Part shown: in pieces, positions 1-7,772 of the stretch
How positions within the stretch are numbered: the first letter of the stretch is position 1
Layout: the number at the start of each line of letters is the position of its first letter
Source of the DNA: Alphaproteobacteria bacterium
GTDB lineage: Bacteria; Pseudomonadota; Alphaproteobacteria; Sphingomonadales; Sphingomonadaceae
Direction of reading: 5' to 3'
Length of the DNA: 9,590 nucleotides
Assembly: GCA_018970965.1 (NCBI GenBank)
Contig: JAGWVG010000049.1
Coordinates: 1 to 9,590 of the forward strand
Notes under the pieces: model-generated
Database searches by the model: none
Seen by the model: the letters and a program-made list of their open reading frames with translations, nothing else
Told to the model about the DNA's origin: nothing
Program-made: the position numbers and the translations under genes

Positions 1-669
1 CACTTCTGGTGTGAAGGTGCCAAACATCCGGTCCCAAATGATAAAGACGCCCGCATAATTCCGGTCCAGATAGCGCGGATTGGTCGCATGATGGACCCGG
101 TGGTGGCTCGGCGTATTCATCACCGCCTCAAACCAGCGCGGGAACCGATCAATCACCTCGGTATGGATCCAGAATTGGTAAATCAAATTCACGCCGCCGC
201 AGAAGAAAACCATCGCCGGGTGAAAGCCGATCAGCATCAGCGGCAAGCGGAAGACAAAGTTGATGGCAAGAAACCCGGTCCATGTCTGCCGGAGCGCCGT
301 CGATAAATTATAATGCTGGCTGGTGTGATGGTTGACATGGCTTGCCCATAACCAACGCACACGATGTGCCGTGCGGTGGAAGGCATAATAAGCCAAATCA
401 TCCAGCACAAAGCAGGCAATCCACGCCCACCATGTAAAGGGAATGGTCGTCAGCCGAACGTCGTAAACCGCCGCGGCCATTGCAAAGGTCATCCCCGCCA
501 CCAGCACGCCGGCAATCGTGCTGCCAAAGCCCATTGCAAGCGAGGTCAGCGTATCGCGCGGTTCGTATTTTTCGGGCGCGCGCCGCCAAGCCCAGAGCAT
601 TTCGATAAGAATGAGGAGAACAAAAACAGGAACCGCATAGTCGACGGGGTTGGGCAGCTTGGTGATCAT
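1..669 (-). CDS. Sterol desaturase / fatty acid hydroxylase family membrane protein (3' end outside window)
   Basis: The visible 223 residues form an integral membrane protein of the fatty acid hydroxylase superfamily, whose members use a histidine-bound di-iron centre and O2 to hydroxylate or desaturate lipid-type substrates. The histidine boxes are plain: H98-RTA-H102, H111-VN-H114-H115 with a further H118, and H190-RV-H193-H194 within SHHRVHHATNPRYLDRNYAG. Hydrophobic segments lie at about residues 11-28, 44-68, 77-96 and 131-168. The frame is open at base 1, so the C-terminus is missing. The ATG at 669 overlaps the upstream stop in ATGA, which supports both the start and translational coupling. 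The substrate cannot be told from sequence: sterol, carotenoid, alkylglycerol or fatty-acyl chains all occur in the superfamily. The family assignment is secure; the exact reaction is not. Confidence 0.93.
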   Translation of the reverse strand, partial: MITKLPNPVDYAVPVFVLLILIEMLWAWRRAPEKYEPRDTLTSLAMGFGSTIAGVLVAGMTFAMAAAVYDVRLTTIPFTWWAWIACFVLDDLAYYAFHRTAHRVRWLWASHVNHHTSQHYNLSTALRQTWTGFLAINFVFRLPLMLIGFHPAMVFFCGGVNLIYQFWIHTEVIDRFPRWFEAVMNTPSHHRVHHATNPRYLDRNYAGVFIIWDRMFGTFTPEV

Positions 670-1067
670 GCCTTGAGACTCCTCAGGCCCGCCGCCCAGC
701 TTGCAGCCGCCTCCCCCAAATATAGTGTAATCGTTCCAAAGCGCCGATCACTTGTGCCAATTGTCAGAAAATCTTGGTCCAGCCGCGCATCGACATCGGC
801 ATCAAGCAGACGGCCCGCAAAGGCCGCACCATGGCGCCGGATCAGCAATTGCCGCCCTTGGGCATCGCGCAGCAACGCCCCAATGCCGGCGCGATCCAGT
901 GCCACATCCACAGCCTCAAATCCGCAAACCAGTTCGTCGGCAATTTCGCACGCATGCGCAGCATCCCGGATACGAACATCGCCGCCCAATTTCAGGATGC
1001 GCGCAACACCGGCCAGCGCCAGGATCGCCAGCAGCGAAACGCCCAGCTTGACCAGCAGCGGCATCAT
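666..1067 (-). CDS. Hypothetical single-pass membrane protein, 133 aa
   Basis: I do not recognise this family. The protein starts MMPLLVKLGV and has one hydrophobic helix at about residues 4-22 followed by a basic patch (R23, K26), which suggests an N-terminal anchor or uncleaved signal. The remaining ~110 residues look soluble, alternating charged and short hydrophobic stretches (for example residues 62-79, GALLRDAQGRQLLIRRHG), with two cysteines, C40 and C48. No catalytic motif is evident. The start is ambiguous: the preferred ATG at 1067 overlaps the upstream stop (TGATG), while a TTG at 1070 and an ATG at 1064 are in frame. Its stop overlaps the start of the desaturase gene (ATGA). Being wedged by overlaps between a DUF442 enzyme and a membrane oxygenase argues that it is a real, co-translated gene, possibly an accessory to one of them; that role is inference. 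Confidence 0.8.
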   Translation of the reverse strand: MMPLLVKLGVSLLAILALAGVARILKLGGDVRIRDAAHACEIADELVCGFEAVDVALDRAGIGALLRDAQGRQLLIRRHGAAFAGRLLDADVDARLDQDFLTIGTSDRRFGTITLYLGEAAASWAAGLRSLKA

Positions 1068-1495
1068 CAAGCGCGCGCCTTCAGCATATCCATCAGCGGC
1101 CGAACGGGTGATACATCATAGCCGGCCTTGGCCGCCATATTGGTAAGCGCATCGGGATCGCCGCCCTGCGCGCTTTCTGCCAGCGCCCAGAGCAAGGTTG
1201 AGCGCGTGCCCGATCGACAATAGGCAAGCACCTTGCCCTTGGCGCCCGACAGAGCCTCGACCATGGCGTGCACCTGTGGCTCGCTAAACCCGCTATGCGT
1301 GATGGGAATGGCGACATATGCAATGCCCGCGGCGCGCGCGGCGGCTTCAATCTGGGCACCCGGCACCTGATCATCCGATTCGCCTTCGGGGCGATTGTTG
1401 ATGATCAAAGCCACGCCCAAATCCTTGGCTTCCGCTACGGCATCAACGCCAATTTGCGGAGCCACAAAAATGTCATTGGTCAACGTGCGGAACAT
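1067..1495 (-). CDS. TIGR01244/DUF442 family phosphatase or sulfurtransferase-like protein
   Basis: This 142-residue single-domain protein matches the DUF442 / TIGR01244 family, related to dual-specificity phosphatases and rhodaneses and also found fused to metallo-beta-lactamase domains (Blh). Diagnostic features are the N-terminal QIGVDAV stretch, IINNRPEGES at residues 31-40, IPITHSGF at 63-70 and the active-site loop C93-RSGT-R98-S. The loop has four residues between Cys and Arg, against five in classical tyrosine phosphatases. The ATG at 1495 is preceded by a good ribosome binding site and lies 14 bases after the recQ stop. Its stop overlaps the next start by one base. The family has been proposed to act as a non-classical phosphatase or in sulfide/persulfide metabolism; the sequence alone cannot decide. 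Family assignment is strong, function uncertain. Confidence 0.88.
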   Translation of the reverse strand: MFRTLTNDIFVAPQIGVDAVAEAKDLGVALIINNRPEGESDDQVPGAQIEAAARAAGIAYVAIPITHSGFSEPQVHAMVEALSGAKGKVLAYCRSGTRSTLLWALAESAQGGDPDALTNMAAKAGYDVSPVRPLMDMLKARA

Positions 1496-1503
1496 GGGAC
1501 TTT

Positions 1504-1508
1504 CTCCT
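1504..1508 (-). promoter_or_regulatory. Ribosome binding site of the DUF442 gene
   Basis: AGGAG on the minus strand, eight bases before the ATG at 1495 and immediately after the recQ stop codon (1510-1512). It is one of the clearest Shine-Dalgarno sequences in the window and fixes the start of the DUF442 gene. Confidence 0.75.
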
Positions 1509-1509
1509 A

Positions 1510-3300
1510 TCAGAATTGCTTTAGAACAGCCAGAAACGCATCGCCATAGGCATCAAGCTTGCGTGTGCCCACGCCGCTGATCAACGCCATATCGCGCAGG
1601 CTTTTCGGGCGGATCTGCGCCATCTCGCGCAACGTCGCATCATGGAAGATGACATAGGGCGGCACGCCCGCCTCCAAGGCCAATTCTCGGCGGCAGGCAC
1701 GCAGCGCGTCAAAAATAGGATCAGGCAAATGGTCGCCCGCCGCCGCCCGGCGCTTGCCCCGCTCTTTGCGCGGTGCCAACACCAAATCGACCGGACATTC
1801 CCCTTTCAAAATCGCCCGTGCTTCGGGACCCAACATCAGCCCGCCATGTTCAGTCGTGCGCAAGGCATCGCGCACCAACAAAGCGCGCGACACGGGCTTG
1901 AGCAAGGGCGCCTCTTCTGCTGTCACAATACCAAAGACCGATAACCGATCATGCTGTTGCTGCACCACGCGGTCATCTGCGGCGCCTGTCAGCACCCGTT
2001 CTACATGGCCAAGGCCGTAGCTTTGGCCCGTGCGATACACAGCCGAGAGCAGCTTGCGCGCAACATCCGTTGCCTCAGTGCGCTCAGGCGGGGTGAGGCA
2101 ATTGTCGCAATTGCCGCACATCTCTGCCGGGCTCTCGCCAAAATGCCGCAGCAAAATCGCTCGCCGACACCCCCCAGTTTCGACCAGAGCACCCAGCGCC
2201 GCCAACCTTGCGCGTTCCCCCGGCAAACGCCGATCATCGACATCCGCCAACCATTGCCGGGCGCGAACAAAATCTTCCGCGCCCCAAAACATCTGCGCCA
2301 CAGCGGGATCACCATCACGCCCCGCGCGACCAGTTTCCTGATAATAAGCCTCTATGGATTTCGGCAGCCCCGCATGGATAACAAAGCGGACATCGGGCTT
2401 ATCAATGCCCATGCCAAAAGCGATGGTGGCGACCATCACCATATCTTCAGACGCGACAAAGTCGGCCTGGTTCTTGCGACGCACCTCAGGCTCTAACCCC
2501 GCATGATAAGCGCGTACCGGACGGCCTGTAACAGCAAGCGCCGCGGCCAGCCGCTCGGTCGCATCGCGCGATCGGGCATAGACAATCCCCGCCCCCGGTG
2601 TCGCGCGGACCATATCGACAATTTGCTTGGTTCCTGACTCGCGCGGTGCAATCGCATAGCGGATATTGGGCCGATCAAAGCCCGAGACAATCATGCCAGC
2701 AACTGGAATGCCCAATTGCGCAAGTATGTCGCCACGCGTGTGCGCATCTGCTGTGGCCGTCAGCGCCAAACGCGGCACATTGGGAAAGGCATCCATGAGC
2801 GGCGCGAGCAGCCGATAATCAGGCCGGAAGTCATGCCCCCATTCAGACACGCAATGTGCCTCATCAATGGCGAACAAGCTTATCTGCCCCCGCGACAAGA
2901 GCTCGCGAAACTCTGGGCTTGAGGCGCGTTCTGGCGCAACATAAAGCAAGTCCAGCCCACCATCTTGAAAGCGCGCCATAGTTTCAGCGCGGTTCTCATC
3001 AACCGAGGTCAGGCTTGCTGCACGAATGCCGACAGCATCTGCCGCGCGCACCTGATCTTGCATCAGGGCAATGAGCGGGGAGATGACAATGCATGTCCCT
3101 TCCAGCAGAACAGATGGCAATTGATAGCATAAAGATTTGCCGGCCCCGGTGGGCATCACCGCCAGCGTCCGCGCTCCCGCTAAGACGCGATCAATCACTT
3201 GGCTCTGCACGCCGCGAAAGGCGGCATAGCCAAAGATTGCCTGCAAGTGGTCGAGCGGGGTAACGCCCGGGTTACGCAGCGGCAATGGCCTCGCCCTCAT
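1510..3300 (-). CDS. recQ: ATP-dependent DNA helicase RecQ
   Basis: RecQ is a 3'-5' superfamily 2 helicase acting in recombination and repair in the cytoplasm. The protein has 596 residues, close to the ~610 of E. coli RecQ. In order: Walker A TGAGKS (51-56), motif Ia [16 protein letters not shown] box (146-149) with the aromatic-rich loop [11 protein letters not shown] (152-162), TATAD (181-185), motif [14 protein letters not shown] (294-306) and motif [12 protein letters not shown] (321-330). The zinc cluster C378, C395, C398, C401 and a winged-helix RQC region follow, then a C-terminal HRDC domain (~526-596). The ATG at 3300 places the family's normal N-terminus correctly but lies inside the end of the ABC gene (29-base overlap), with AAGGGG directly abutting it. 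Opening the frame further back to 3453 adds 51 residues of arginine- and cysteine-rich antifamily sequence. Translation probably depends on the upstream gene. Function is secure; the start is moderately sure. Confidence 0.96.
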   Translation of the reverse strand: MRARPLPLRNPGVTPLDHLQAIFGYAAFRGVQSQVIDRVLAGARTLAVMPTGAGKSLCYQLPSVLLEGTCIVISPLIALMQDQVRAADAVGIRAASLTSVDENRAETMARFQDGGLDLLYVAPERASSPEFRELLSRGQISLFAIDEAHCVSEWGHDFRPDYRLLAPLMDAFPNVPRLALTATADAHTRGDILAQLGIPVAGMIVSGFDRPNIRYAIAPRESGTKQIVDMVRATPGAGIVYARSRDATERLAAALAVTGRPVRAYHAGLEPEVRRKNQADFVASEDMVMVATIAFGMGIDKPDVRFVIHAGLPKSIEAYYQETGRAGRDGDPAVAQMFWGAEDFVRARQWLADVDDRRLPGERARLAALGALVETGGCRRAILLRHFGESPAEMCGNCDNCLTPPERTEATDVARKLLSAVYRTGQSYGLGHVERVLTGAADDRVVQQQHDRLSVFGIVTAEEAPLLKPVSRALLVRDALRTTEHGGLMLGPEARAILKGECPVDLVLAPRKERGKRRAAAGDHLPDPIFDALRACRRELALEAGVPPYVIFHDATLREMAQIRPKSLRDMALISGVGTRKLDAYGDAFLAVLKQF

Positions 3301-5092
3301 CCCCTTCGGCCTGTTGACGCGCCCACATTTCGGCATAGAGCCCAGCTTTACGCAGCAGGGCGGCGTGCGTGCCCCGTTCGGCCACGCGCCCGGCGTCGAG
3401 CACAATAATCTCATCGGCATCGACAATCGTCGACAGTCGGTGCGCGATAACAATTGTGGTCCGCCGTTCCGACACGCTTTCTAAAGTTGCCTGAATCTCA
3501 GCTTCGGTTCGGCTGTCGAGCGCAGACGTCGCTTCATCGAGGATCAGCACGGGCGGGTCTTTCAGCAAAGTCCGTGCAATCGCCACGCGCTGCTTCTCCC
3601 CGCCCGATAATTTCAGCCCGCGCTCACCCACTTGCGTTGCATATTGCTGGGGCTGGGCAGCAATAAAATTGTGAATCTGCGCGCCGCGCGCTGCTGTTTC
3701 AATCTCGGCTTGCGTTGCATCGGCGCGGCCATAGCCAATATTATAGCCAATGCTGTCGTTGAACAGCACCGTGTCTTGCGGAACAATACCAATTGCCGCG
3801 CGCAATGAGGCTTGCGTGACATGACGAATATCTTGCCCATCAATTGTGATGCGCCCGCCGGTTACATCATAAAAGCGATAGAGCAGCCGAGCGAGCGTCG
3901 ATTTGCCCGCACCTGACGGGCCGACAACCGCAAGCGTTTTCCCTGCTGGGATCGTAAAGCTAACGCCCTGCAAAATGGGCCGTTCGGTTTCATAAGCGAA
4001 ATGCACATCTTCAAACGCCACAGCCCCGCCCAAGAGGCGCAGTGCAGACGCCCCGGGCGCGTCGACCACTTCGGCAGGCGTATCAATTAAGTCAAACATC
4101 GCGGCCATATCGGTGATGCCCTGGCGAATGGTGCGATAGACCATGCCCAGCATATCGAGCGGGCGAAACAGCTGCGCGAGCAGCGTGTTCACAAAGACAA
4201 CATCACCGGTACTAAATTGACCGCGTGACCAGCCCCAGACGGTAAACGCCATCGCGCCGGCCATCAGCATATTGGTGATCAGCGATTGACCGATGTTGAG
4301 CCACGCAAGCGAGTTTTCAGACCGCACGGCTGCATCGGCATAGCGCCGCGCAACTTTGCTGTAATAGGCTGTCTCACGCTCTTCAGCGTTGAAATATTTG
4401 ACCGTTTCATAGTTCAACAAACTATCGACTGATCGGGCAATGGTGGCGGTATCCAGCTCATTCATTTCTGCGCGCAGCGTGTTGCGCCAATCCGTCACGC
4501 GCTGAGTGAAGACGACATAAGTGACAACCATGATGCCAGTTGCAACGACCAGCCCGGCGGAAAACTTCATCCAGAAGATGATCATGACCGCGGCCAGCTC
4601 AATCACCGTGGGGGCCAAGTTGAACAGCAGGAAATAGAGCATCACATCTATGCTCTTCGTGCCCCGTTCAATGACTTTGGTGACAGCGCCCGTGCGGCGC
4701 GCGAGATGGAAGCGCAGGCTTAATTGGTGGAGATGCGCAAACACATGCTCCGCCAGACGCCGCGTCGCATCTTGGCCCACGCGCTCAAACACCACATTGC
4801 GCAGATTGTCGAACAACACACCCGAAAAGCGCGCACCCGTATAGGCCACCACCAGCGCAATTGGCAGCAGCACCCCGGCTTGCAAGCCCGGGGCCATCTG
4901 ATCAATCGCCCGACCATAGACAAAGCCCATGCTCAGCTGCACGCCTTTGGACGCGAGGACCAGCAGCATCGCCAGCACGATGCGCGTGCGCAGTGCGGGT
5001 GCATCTTTGGGCCAAAGATACGGCAAAAAGCGCCGCATCACGGCAAAATCGAGTGGGGTTTGATCTGGGGAACTGGGGGTCTGCGGTGGCAT
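3272..5092 (-). CDS. Atm1/HMT1-type ABC exporter (fused permease and ATPase), probable glutathione-conjugate exporter
   Basis: This 606-residue half-transporter works as a homodimer in the inner membrane. The N-terminal membrane domain (about 35-320) carries Atm1/ABCB7 hallmarks: [11 protein letters not shown] (97-107), [17 protein letters not shown] (133-149), [10 protein letters not shown] (231-240) and [17 protein letters not shown] (319-335). The ATPase domain has Walker [10 protein letters not shown] (391-399), Q-loop Q439, signature LSGGEKQR (495-502), Walker B VLILDE (515-520) and switch H551. From memory of Atm1 structures, R203/R207 and N266/Q269 fall where glutathione-contacting residues lie. 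Atm1 proteins export glutathione derivatives or persulfides for cytosolic Fe-S assembly and heavy-metal tolerance; a Novosphingobium homologue is a known glutathione exporter. The ATG at 5092 follows a strong AGGGGAGG. The gene end overlaps recQ. Subfamily is well supported; the physiological substrate is inferred. Confidence 0.93.
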   Translation of the reverse strand: MPPQTPSSPDQTPLDFAVMRRFLPYLWPKDAPALRTRIVLAMLLVLASKGVQLSMGFVYGRAIDQMAPGLQAGVLLPIALVVAYTGARFSGVLFDNLRNVVFERVGQDATRRLAEHVFAHLHQLSLRFHLARRTGAVTKVIERGTKSIDVMLYFLLFNLAPTVIELAAVMIIFWMKFSAGLVVATGIMVVTYVVFTQRVTDWRNTLRAEMNELDTATIARSVDSLLNYETVKYFNAEERETAYYSKVARRYADAAVRSENSLAWLNIGQSLITNMLMAGAMAFTVWGWSRGQFSTGDVVFVNTLLAQLFRPLDMLGMVYRTIRQGITDMAAMFDLIDTPAEVVDAPGASALRLLGGAVAFEDVHFAYETERPILQGVSFTIPAGKTLAVVGPSGAGKSTLARLLYRFYDVTGGRITIDGQDIRHVTQASLRAAIGIVPQDTVLFNDSIGYNIGYGRADATQAEIETAARGAQIHNFIAAQPQQYATQVGERGLKLSGGEKQRVAIARTLLKDPPVLILDEATSALDSRTEAEIQATLESVSERRTTIVIAHRLSTIVDADEIIVLDAGRVAERGTHAALLRKAGLYAEMWARQQAEGDEGEAIAAA

Positions 5093-5094
5093 GG

Positions 5095-5103
5095 CCCTCC
5101 CCT
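5095..5103 (-). promoter_or_regulatory. Ribosome binding site of the ABC exporter gene
   Basis: AGGGGAGGG on the minus strand, ending two bases before the ATG at 5092. Its core GGAG is four bases from the start, a slightly short but workable spacing. It supports this start within the 48-base gap after the thioesterase stop. Confidence 0.65.
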
Positions 5104-5140
5104 AGATCATAACGCCCCTCAAAGGAAACGGCACACGCGC

Positions 5141-5536
5141 CTAATCGGCAAAAAACGGTGCAGCAATCTCATCACGCACCCGCGCAATCCGCCCACTGGC
5201 CTTATCAATCATTGCCCAAGTCGTTTTCGCGCGGACCACACATTTTCCGGCGCCGTCGTAAAATTCTACATTCCGGTCAAACCGCGCACCCTTTGGCCGA
5301 TCGCTGATCCATGTCCGCGCGGTGACTGGCTCTCCCGGGCCTACATTGCCCAGATAATCAATCTCATGCCGGGTCACGACCCAGATATAGGCATCGACAT
5401 CTTCGGGCCGCGCCGCTGCGCGCCAATGCGTTGTGGCCACATCCTGAATCCAGCGGACCCAAACCGCATTGTTCACATGCCCCAGCTCATCAATATCCGC
5501 CGCGCTGGGTGTGATGCTGAGGTGAAAGTCTGCCAT
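5141..5536 (-). CDS. Acyl-CoA thioesterase, 4HBT hotdog family
   Basis: The 131-residue single hotdog domain hydrolyses an acyl-CoA (or acyl-ACP) thioester in the cytoplasm. The active-site helix signature is D16-ELG-H20-VNN, where family members commonly read D..GHVNN followed by a tyrosine; here the aromatic is W26. A central strand RHEIDYLGNVGPGEPV (56-71) and RFDRNVEFYDGAGKCVVRAKTTWAMID (85-111) match the typical beta sheet of YbgC/FadM-like thioesterases. The length is normal for a one-domain enzyme. The ATG at 5536 lies nine bases after the peptidase stop, preceded by a G-rich GCGGGGCG as a weak ribosome binding site. Nothing adjacent tells the acyl chain: the neighbours are a peptidase and an ABC exporter. 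Family assignment is firm; the substrate is unknown. Confidence 0.9.
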   Translation of the reverse strand: MADFHLSITPSAADIDELGHVNNAVWVRWIQDVATTHWRAAARPEDVDAYIWVVTRHEIDYLGNVGPGEPVTARTWISDRPKGARFDRNVEFYDGAGKCVVRAKTTWAMIDKASGRIARVRDEIAAPFFAD

Positions 5537-5545
5537 AACGCCCCG

Positions 5546-7705
5546 CTATTTCTGACCCGCCATACCCAGTTGCCAGAGGAAGAATGCGTATTCTTCCGCA
5601 TCTTCGCGCAAGGCATCAAAACGGCCCGATTTGCCGCCATGGCCCGCACCCATATTTGTTTTCAGCAGCAGCATGTTCTTGTCCGTCTTCGTCGCGCGCA
5701 ATTTGGCAACCCATTTGGCGGGCTCCCAATAGGTCACGCGCGGATCATTAAGGCCTGCTGTCACAAACAGGGGCGGATAGGCCTGCGCACGAACATTGTC
5801 ATAGGGGCTGTAACTGCGGATCAGCTCAAATGCCTTTTTGTCCTCAAGCGGGTTGCCCCATTCGGGCCACTCACCGGGCGTCAACGGCAAGCTCTCATCA
5901 AGCATGGTGTTGAGCACATCCACAAAAGGCACATGCGCCGCAACTGCCCCCCAAAGCTCTGGATTGGAATTGACGACCGCCCCCATCAACTCGCCCCCCG
6001 CCGAGCCGCCCGCGGCCACCACACGGCCTGGCTTTGCAAAGCCTTTGTCAATCAGGCCTTTGGCAACATCGACAAAGTCATTGAACGTATTGGTCCGCTT
6101 GGTCAGCTTGCCATCGAGATGCCATTGCTGACCCAGATCATCCCCACCGCGAATATGCGCGATGGCATAGGCAAAGCCCCGGTCCAACAGCGAGAGGCGA
6201 AGCACTGAAAAGCCGGGCGGCATGGCATAGCCATAGGCCCCATAGGCATAGAGATAGAGCGGGCCATTCCCGTCTTTCTTAAAGCCTTTGCGATAGACGA
6301 CCGAAACGGGCACTTTGGTGCCATCGCGCGCGATAATCTCCATCCGCTCAGTTTCATATTGGCTGGCATCATAGCCACTGGGGATTTCCTGCACCTTCAG
6401 CGTCGTCATCGCGCCTGAGGCAAGATCATAATCCATCACTGTATCGGGCGTGACCATCGATTCATAAGCCAGCCGCAGCTTGGTGACCTGATATTCAGGG
6501 TTCTCATCCAAGCTGGCAGTGTAGCTGGCTTCGGGGAAGGCAATTCGCTTGGGCGCGCCGCCTGCATAAGAGTGGATTTCAATCTGATCCAAGCCGTTCT
6601 CACGGCCTTCCACCACGAAGAAATCGGCAAAAGTGGTGACAGCCGTCATGTAAAACATGGCACTGGGCGCGATCCGCTCTGTCCATTCGCCTGGCTTGCT
6701 GATGGGCGCGGTCACCAGTCGGAATTGCGGACTGACGTCATTGGTGTGGATGAACAGCGTATCGCCGTGATCTTCCACATCATATTCCACGCCATTTTGC
6801 CGTGCGCGCACCAATAGGGGGGCAGCGCCAATATCATTGGCGGGCAACAGGCGGATCTCGCTCGTTTCATGATTGCCCGCCGAGATCATGATCCACTTCC
6901 GGCTTTGCGTCATACCAACGCCCGCTTGGAAGGTTTGATCCATTTCCTGATAAAGCAGCCTATCCGTCTTGGGATCGCTGCCCAATTGGTGGATCATGAT
7001 CCGGTCAATCCGCCAATTTTCATTGGCCAAACCGTAAAGCAGATATTTGCCATCAGTTGTGAAGACAAAATCGCCCAATGTATCGGCAATTTCGCCCGGC
7101 AATTCTTGCCCCGTTTTCAAATCACGAAACCGAATGGTGTAGCGCTCTGACCCATTGGTATCTGTCGCATAAGCAAGAATGCGATCATCCTCGGTCAAGG
7201 CAATGCTGCCAAGCCGGAAATAGTCCTTCCCCTTGGCCAGCTCTGCCTCGTCGAGCATGACTTCGTCGGCACCCCCGGCCACGCGCCGCCGCATCCATTG
7301 CTTATACTGCGCGCCTTTTTCAAAGCGTCGCCAATAAACGTAATCGCCATCCTTTTGCGGGACAGATGATTCGTCTTCCTTCAGCCGCCCCTTCATTTCT
7401 TGAAAGATCGTTTCGACCAAGGCCTGATGGGGCGCCATTTGCTGTTCAAAATAGGCGTTCTCGGCCTTCAAATAGCCCAGCACTTCGGCATCATCGACTT
7501 GCGGGTACCCCGCATCGCGCAACCAAGCATAAGGATCGTCAATACGATAGCCGTGATGCTCAAAGCTATGCGGCTTTTGAGCAGCAAAGGGAGGCGTGGC
7601 GCGTTCTATCGTCATAGGGGCTTTCTTTTGGGGTACAGGATGTGCCGCTGCCAACGCTGCTGGCAGCACAGTGAGAAAGAGAGTCAGCAGAGCAATTCGC
7701 TTCAC
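5546..7705 (-). CDS. Exported S9A prolyl oligopeptidase family peptidase, oligopeptidase B-like
   Basis: This serine peptidase cleaves short peptides, in the family usually after Arg/Lys. The protein has 719 residues from the GTG at 7705. Residues 1-21 form a signal peptide (KR, then a hydrophobic core to ALAAAHP). The beta-propeller spans roughly 105-455 and the alpha/beta hydrolase domain follows, with S568 in GGSAGG, D654 in GLNDPRV and H689 in GAGHGGKSGR. Spacings match E. coli PtrB (S532, D617, H652). The S1 pocket reads PGEWPEWGNP, so the Glu equivalent to PtrB E576 is kept but E578 is replaced by Pro. The mature protein has no cysteine, fitting an oxidising periplasm. An alternative ATG at 7615 would give a signal-less 689-residue cytoplasmic form. 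The ribosome binding site at 7705 is weak. It lies 67 bases after the dsbA-like gene. Family is certain; exact specificity is not. Confidence 0.92.
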   Translation of the reverse strand: MKRIALLTLFLTVLPAALAAAHPVPQKKAPMTIERATPPFAAQKPHSFEHHGYRIDDPYAWLRDAGYPQVDDAEVLGYLKAENAYFEQQMAPHQALVETIFQEMKGRLKEDESSVPQKDGDYVYWRRFEKGAQYKQWMRRRVAGGADEVMLDEAELAKGKDYFRLGSIALTEDDRILAYATDTNGSERYTIRFRDLKTGQELPGEIADTLGDFVFTTDGKYLLYGLANENWRIDRIMIHQLGSDPKTDRLLYQEMDQTFQAGVGMTQSRKWIMISAGNHETSEIRLLPANDIGAAPLLVRARQNGVEYDVEDHGDTLFIHTNDVSPQFRLVTAPISKPGEWTERIAPSAMFYMTAVTTFADFFVVEGRENGLDQIEIHSYAGGAPKRIAFPEASYTASLDENPEYQVTKLRLAYESMVTPDTVMDYDLASGAMTTLKVQEIPSGYDASQYETERMEIIARDGTKVPVSVVYRKGFKKDGNGPLYLYAYGAYGYAMPPGFSVLRLSLLDRGFAYAIAHIRGGDDLGQQWHLDGKLTKRTNTFNDFVDVAKGLIDKGFAKPGRVVAAGGSAGGELMGAVVNSNPELWGAVAAHVPFVDVLNTMLDESLPLTPGEWPEWGNPLEDKKAFELIRSYSPYDNVRAQAYPPLFVTAGLNDPRVTYWEPAKWVAKLRATKTDKNMLLLKTNMGAGHGGKSGRFDALREDAEEYAFFLWQLGMAGQK

Positions 7706-7772
7706 CCCACGGACATTGCCATGGCCGGGCGCTTTGCCAAGCGAAAAATGGGGCCCGCCGCGCGGTAAGGCG
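7706..7772. other. Largest intergenic gap, before the peptidase gene
   Basis: A 67-base gap between the dsbA-like stop and the GTG start of the peptidase. It holds a short inverted repeat, GCTT-tgcc-AAGC (7730-7741), too weak for a terminator and without a T-run. A TTGGCA lies in the right direction, but the hexamer 17 bases on (AATGTC) is a poor -10, so no promoter is called. If the transcript is broken anywhere in the window, this is the likeliest place. Confidence 0.4.

Noticed and set aside
364..1146. A 260-codon open frame on the plus strand
   Set aside because: It is antisense to the sterol desaturase, the orphan membrane protein and the DUF442 gene. The product is Arg/Ser/Ala low-complexity with no recognisable fold.
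1510..3300. RecQ as part of a defence island
   Set aside because: The protein has the full housekeeping RecQ architecture with RQC and HRDC, and no nuclease, methylase, reverse transcriptase or other defence partner lies nearby.
3301..3453. N-terminal extension of recQ back to 3453
   Set aside because: The extra 51 residues are the out-of-frame reading of the conserved ABC ATPase C-terminus and do not resemble any RecQ N-terminus.
5106..5111. TATGAT, a -10-like hexamer on the minus strand ahead of the ABC gene
   Set aside because: No acceptable -35 lies 16-18 bases upstream, and the implied transcript would start inside or next to the ribosome binding site.
4724..6208. A 494-codon open frame on the plus strand
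   Set aside because: It lies antisense to the ABC, thioesterase and peptidase genes, all supported by family motifs. Its translation is rich in His, Arg and Pro with no domain, and it shows the usual mirror of GC-rich codon use.
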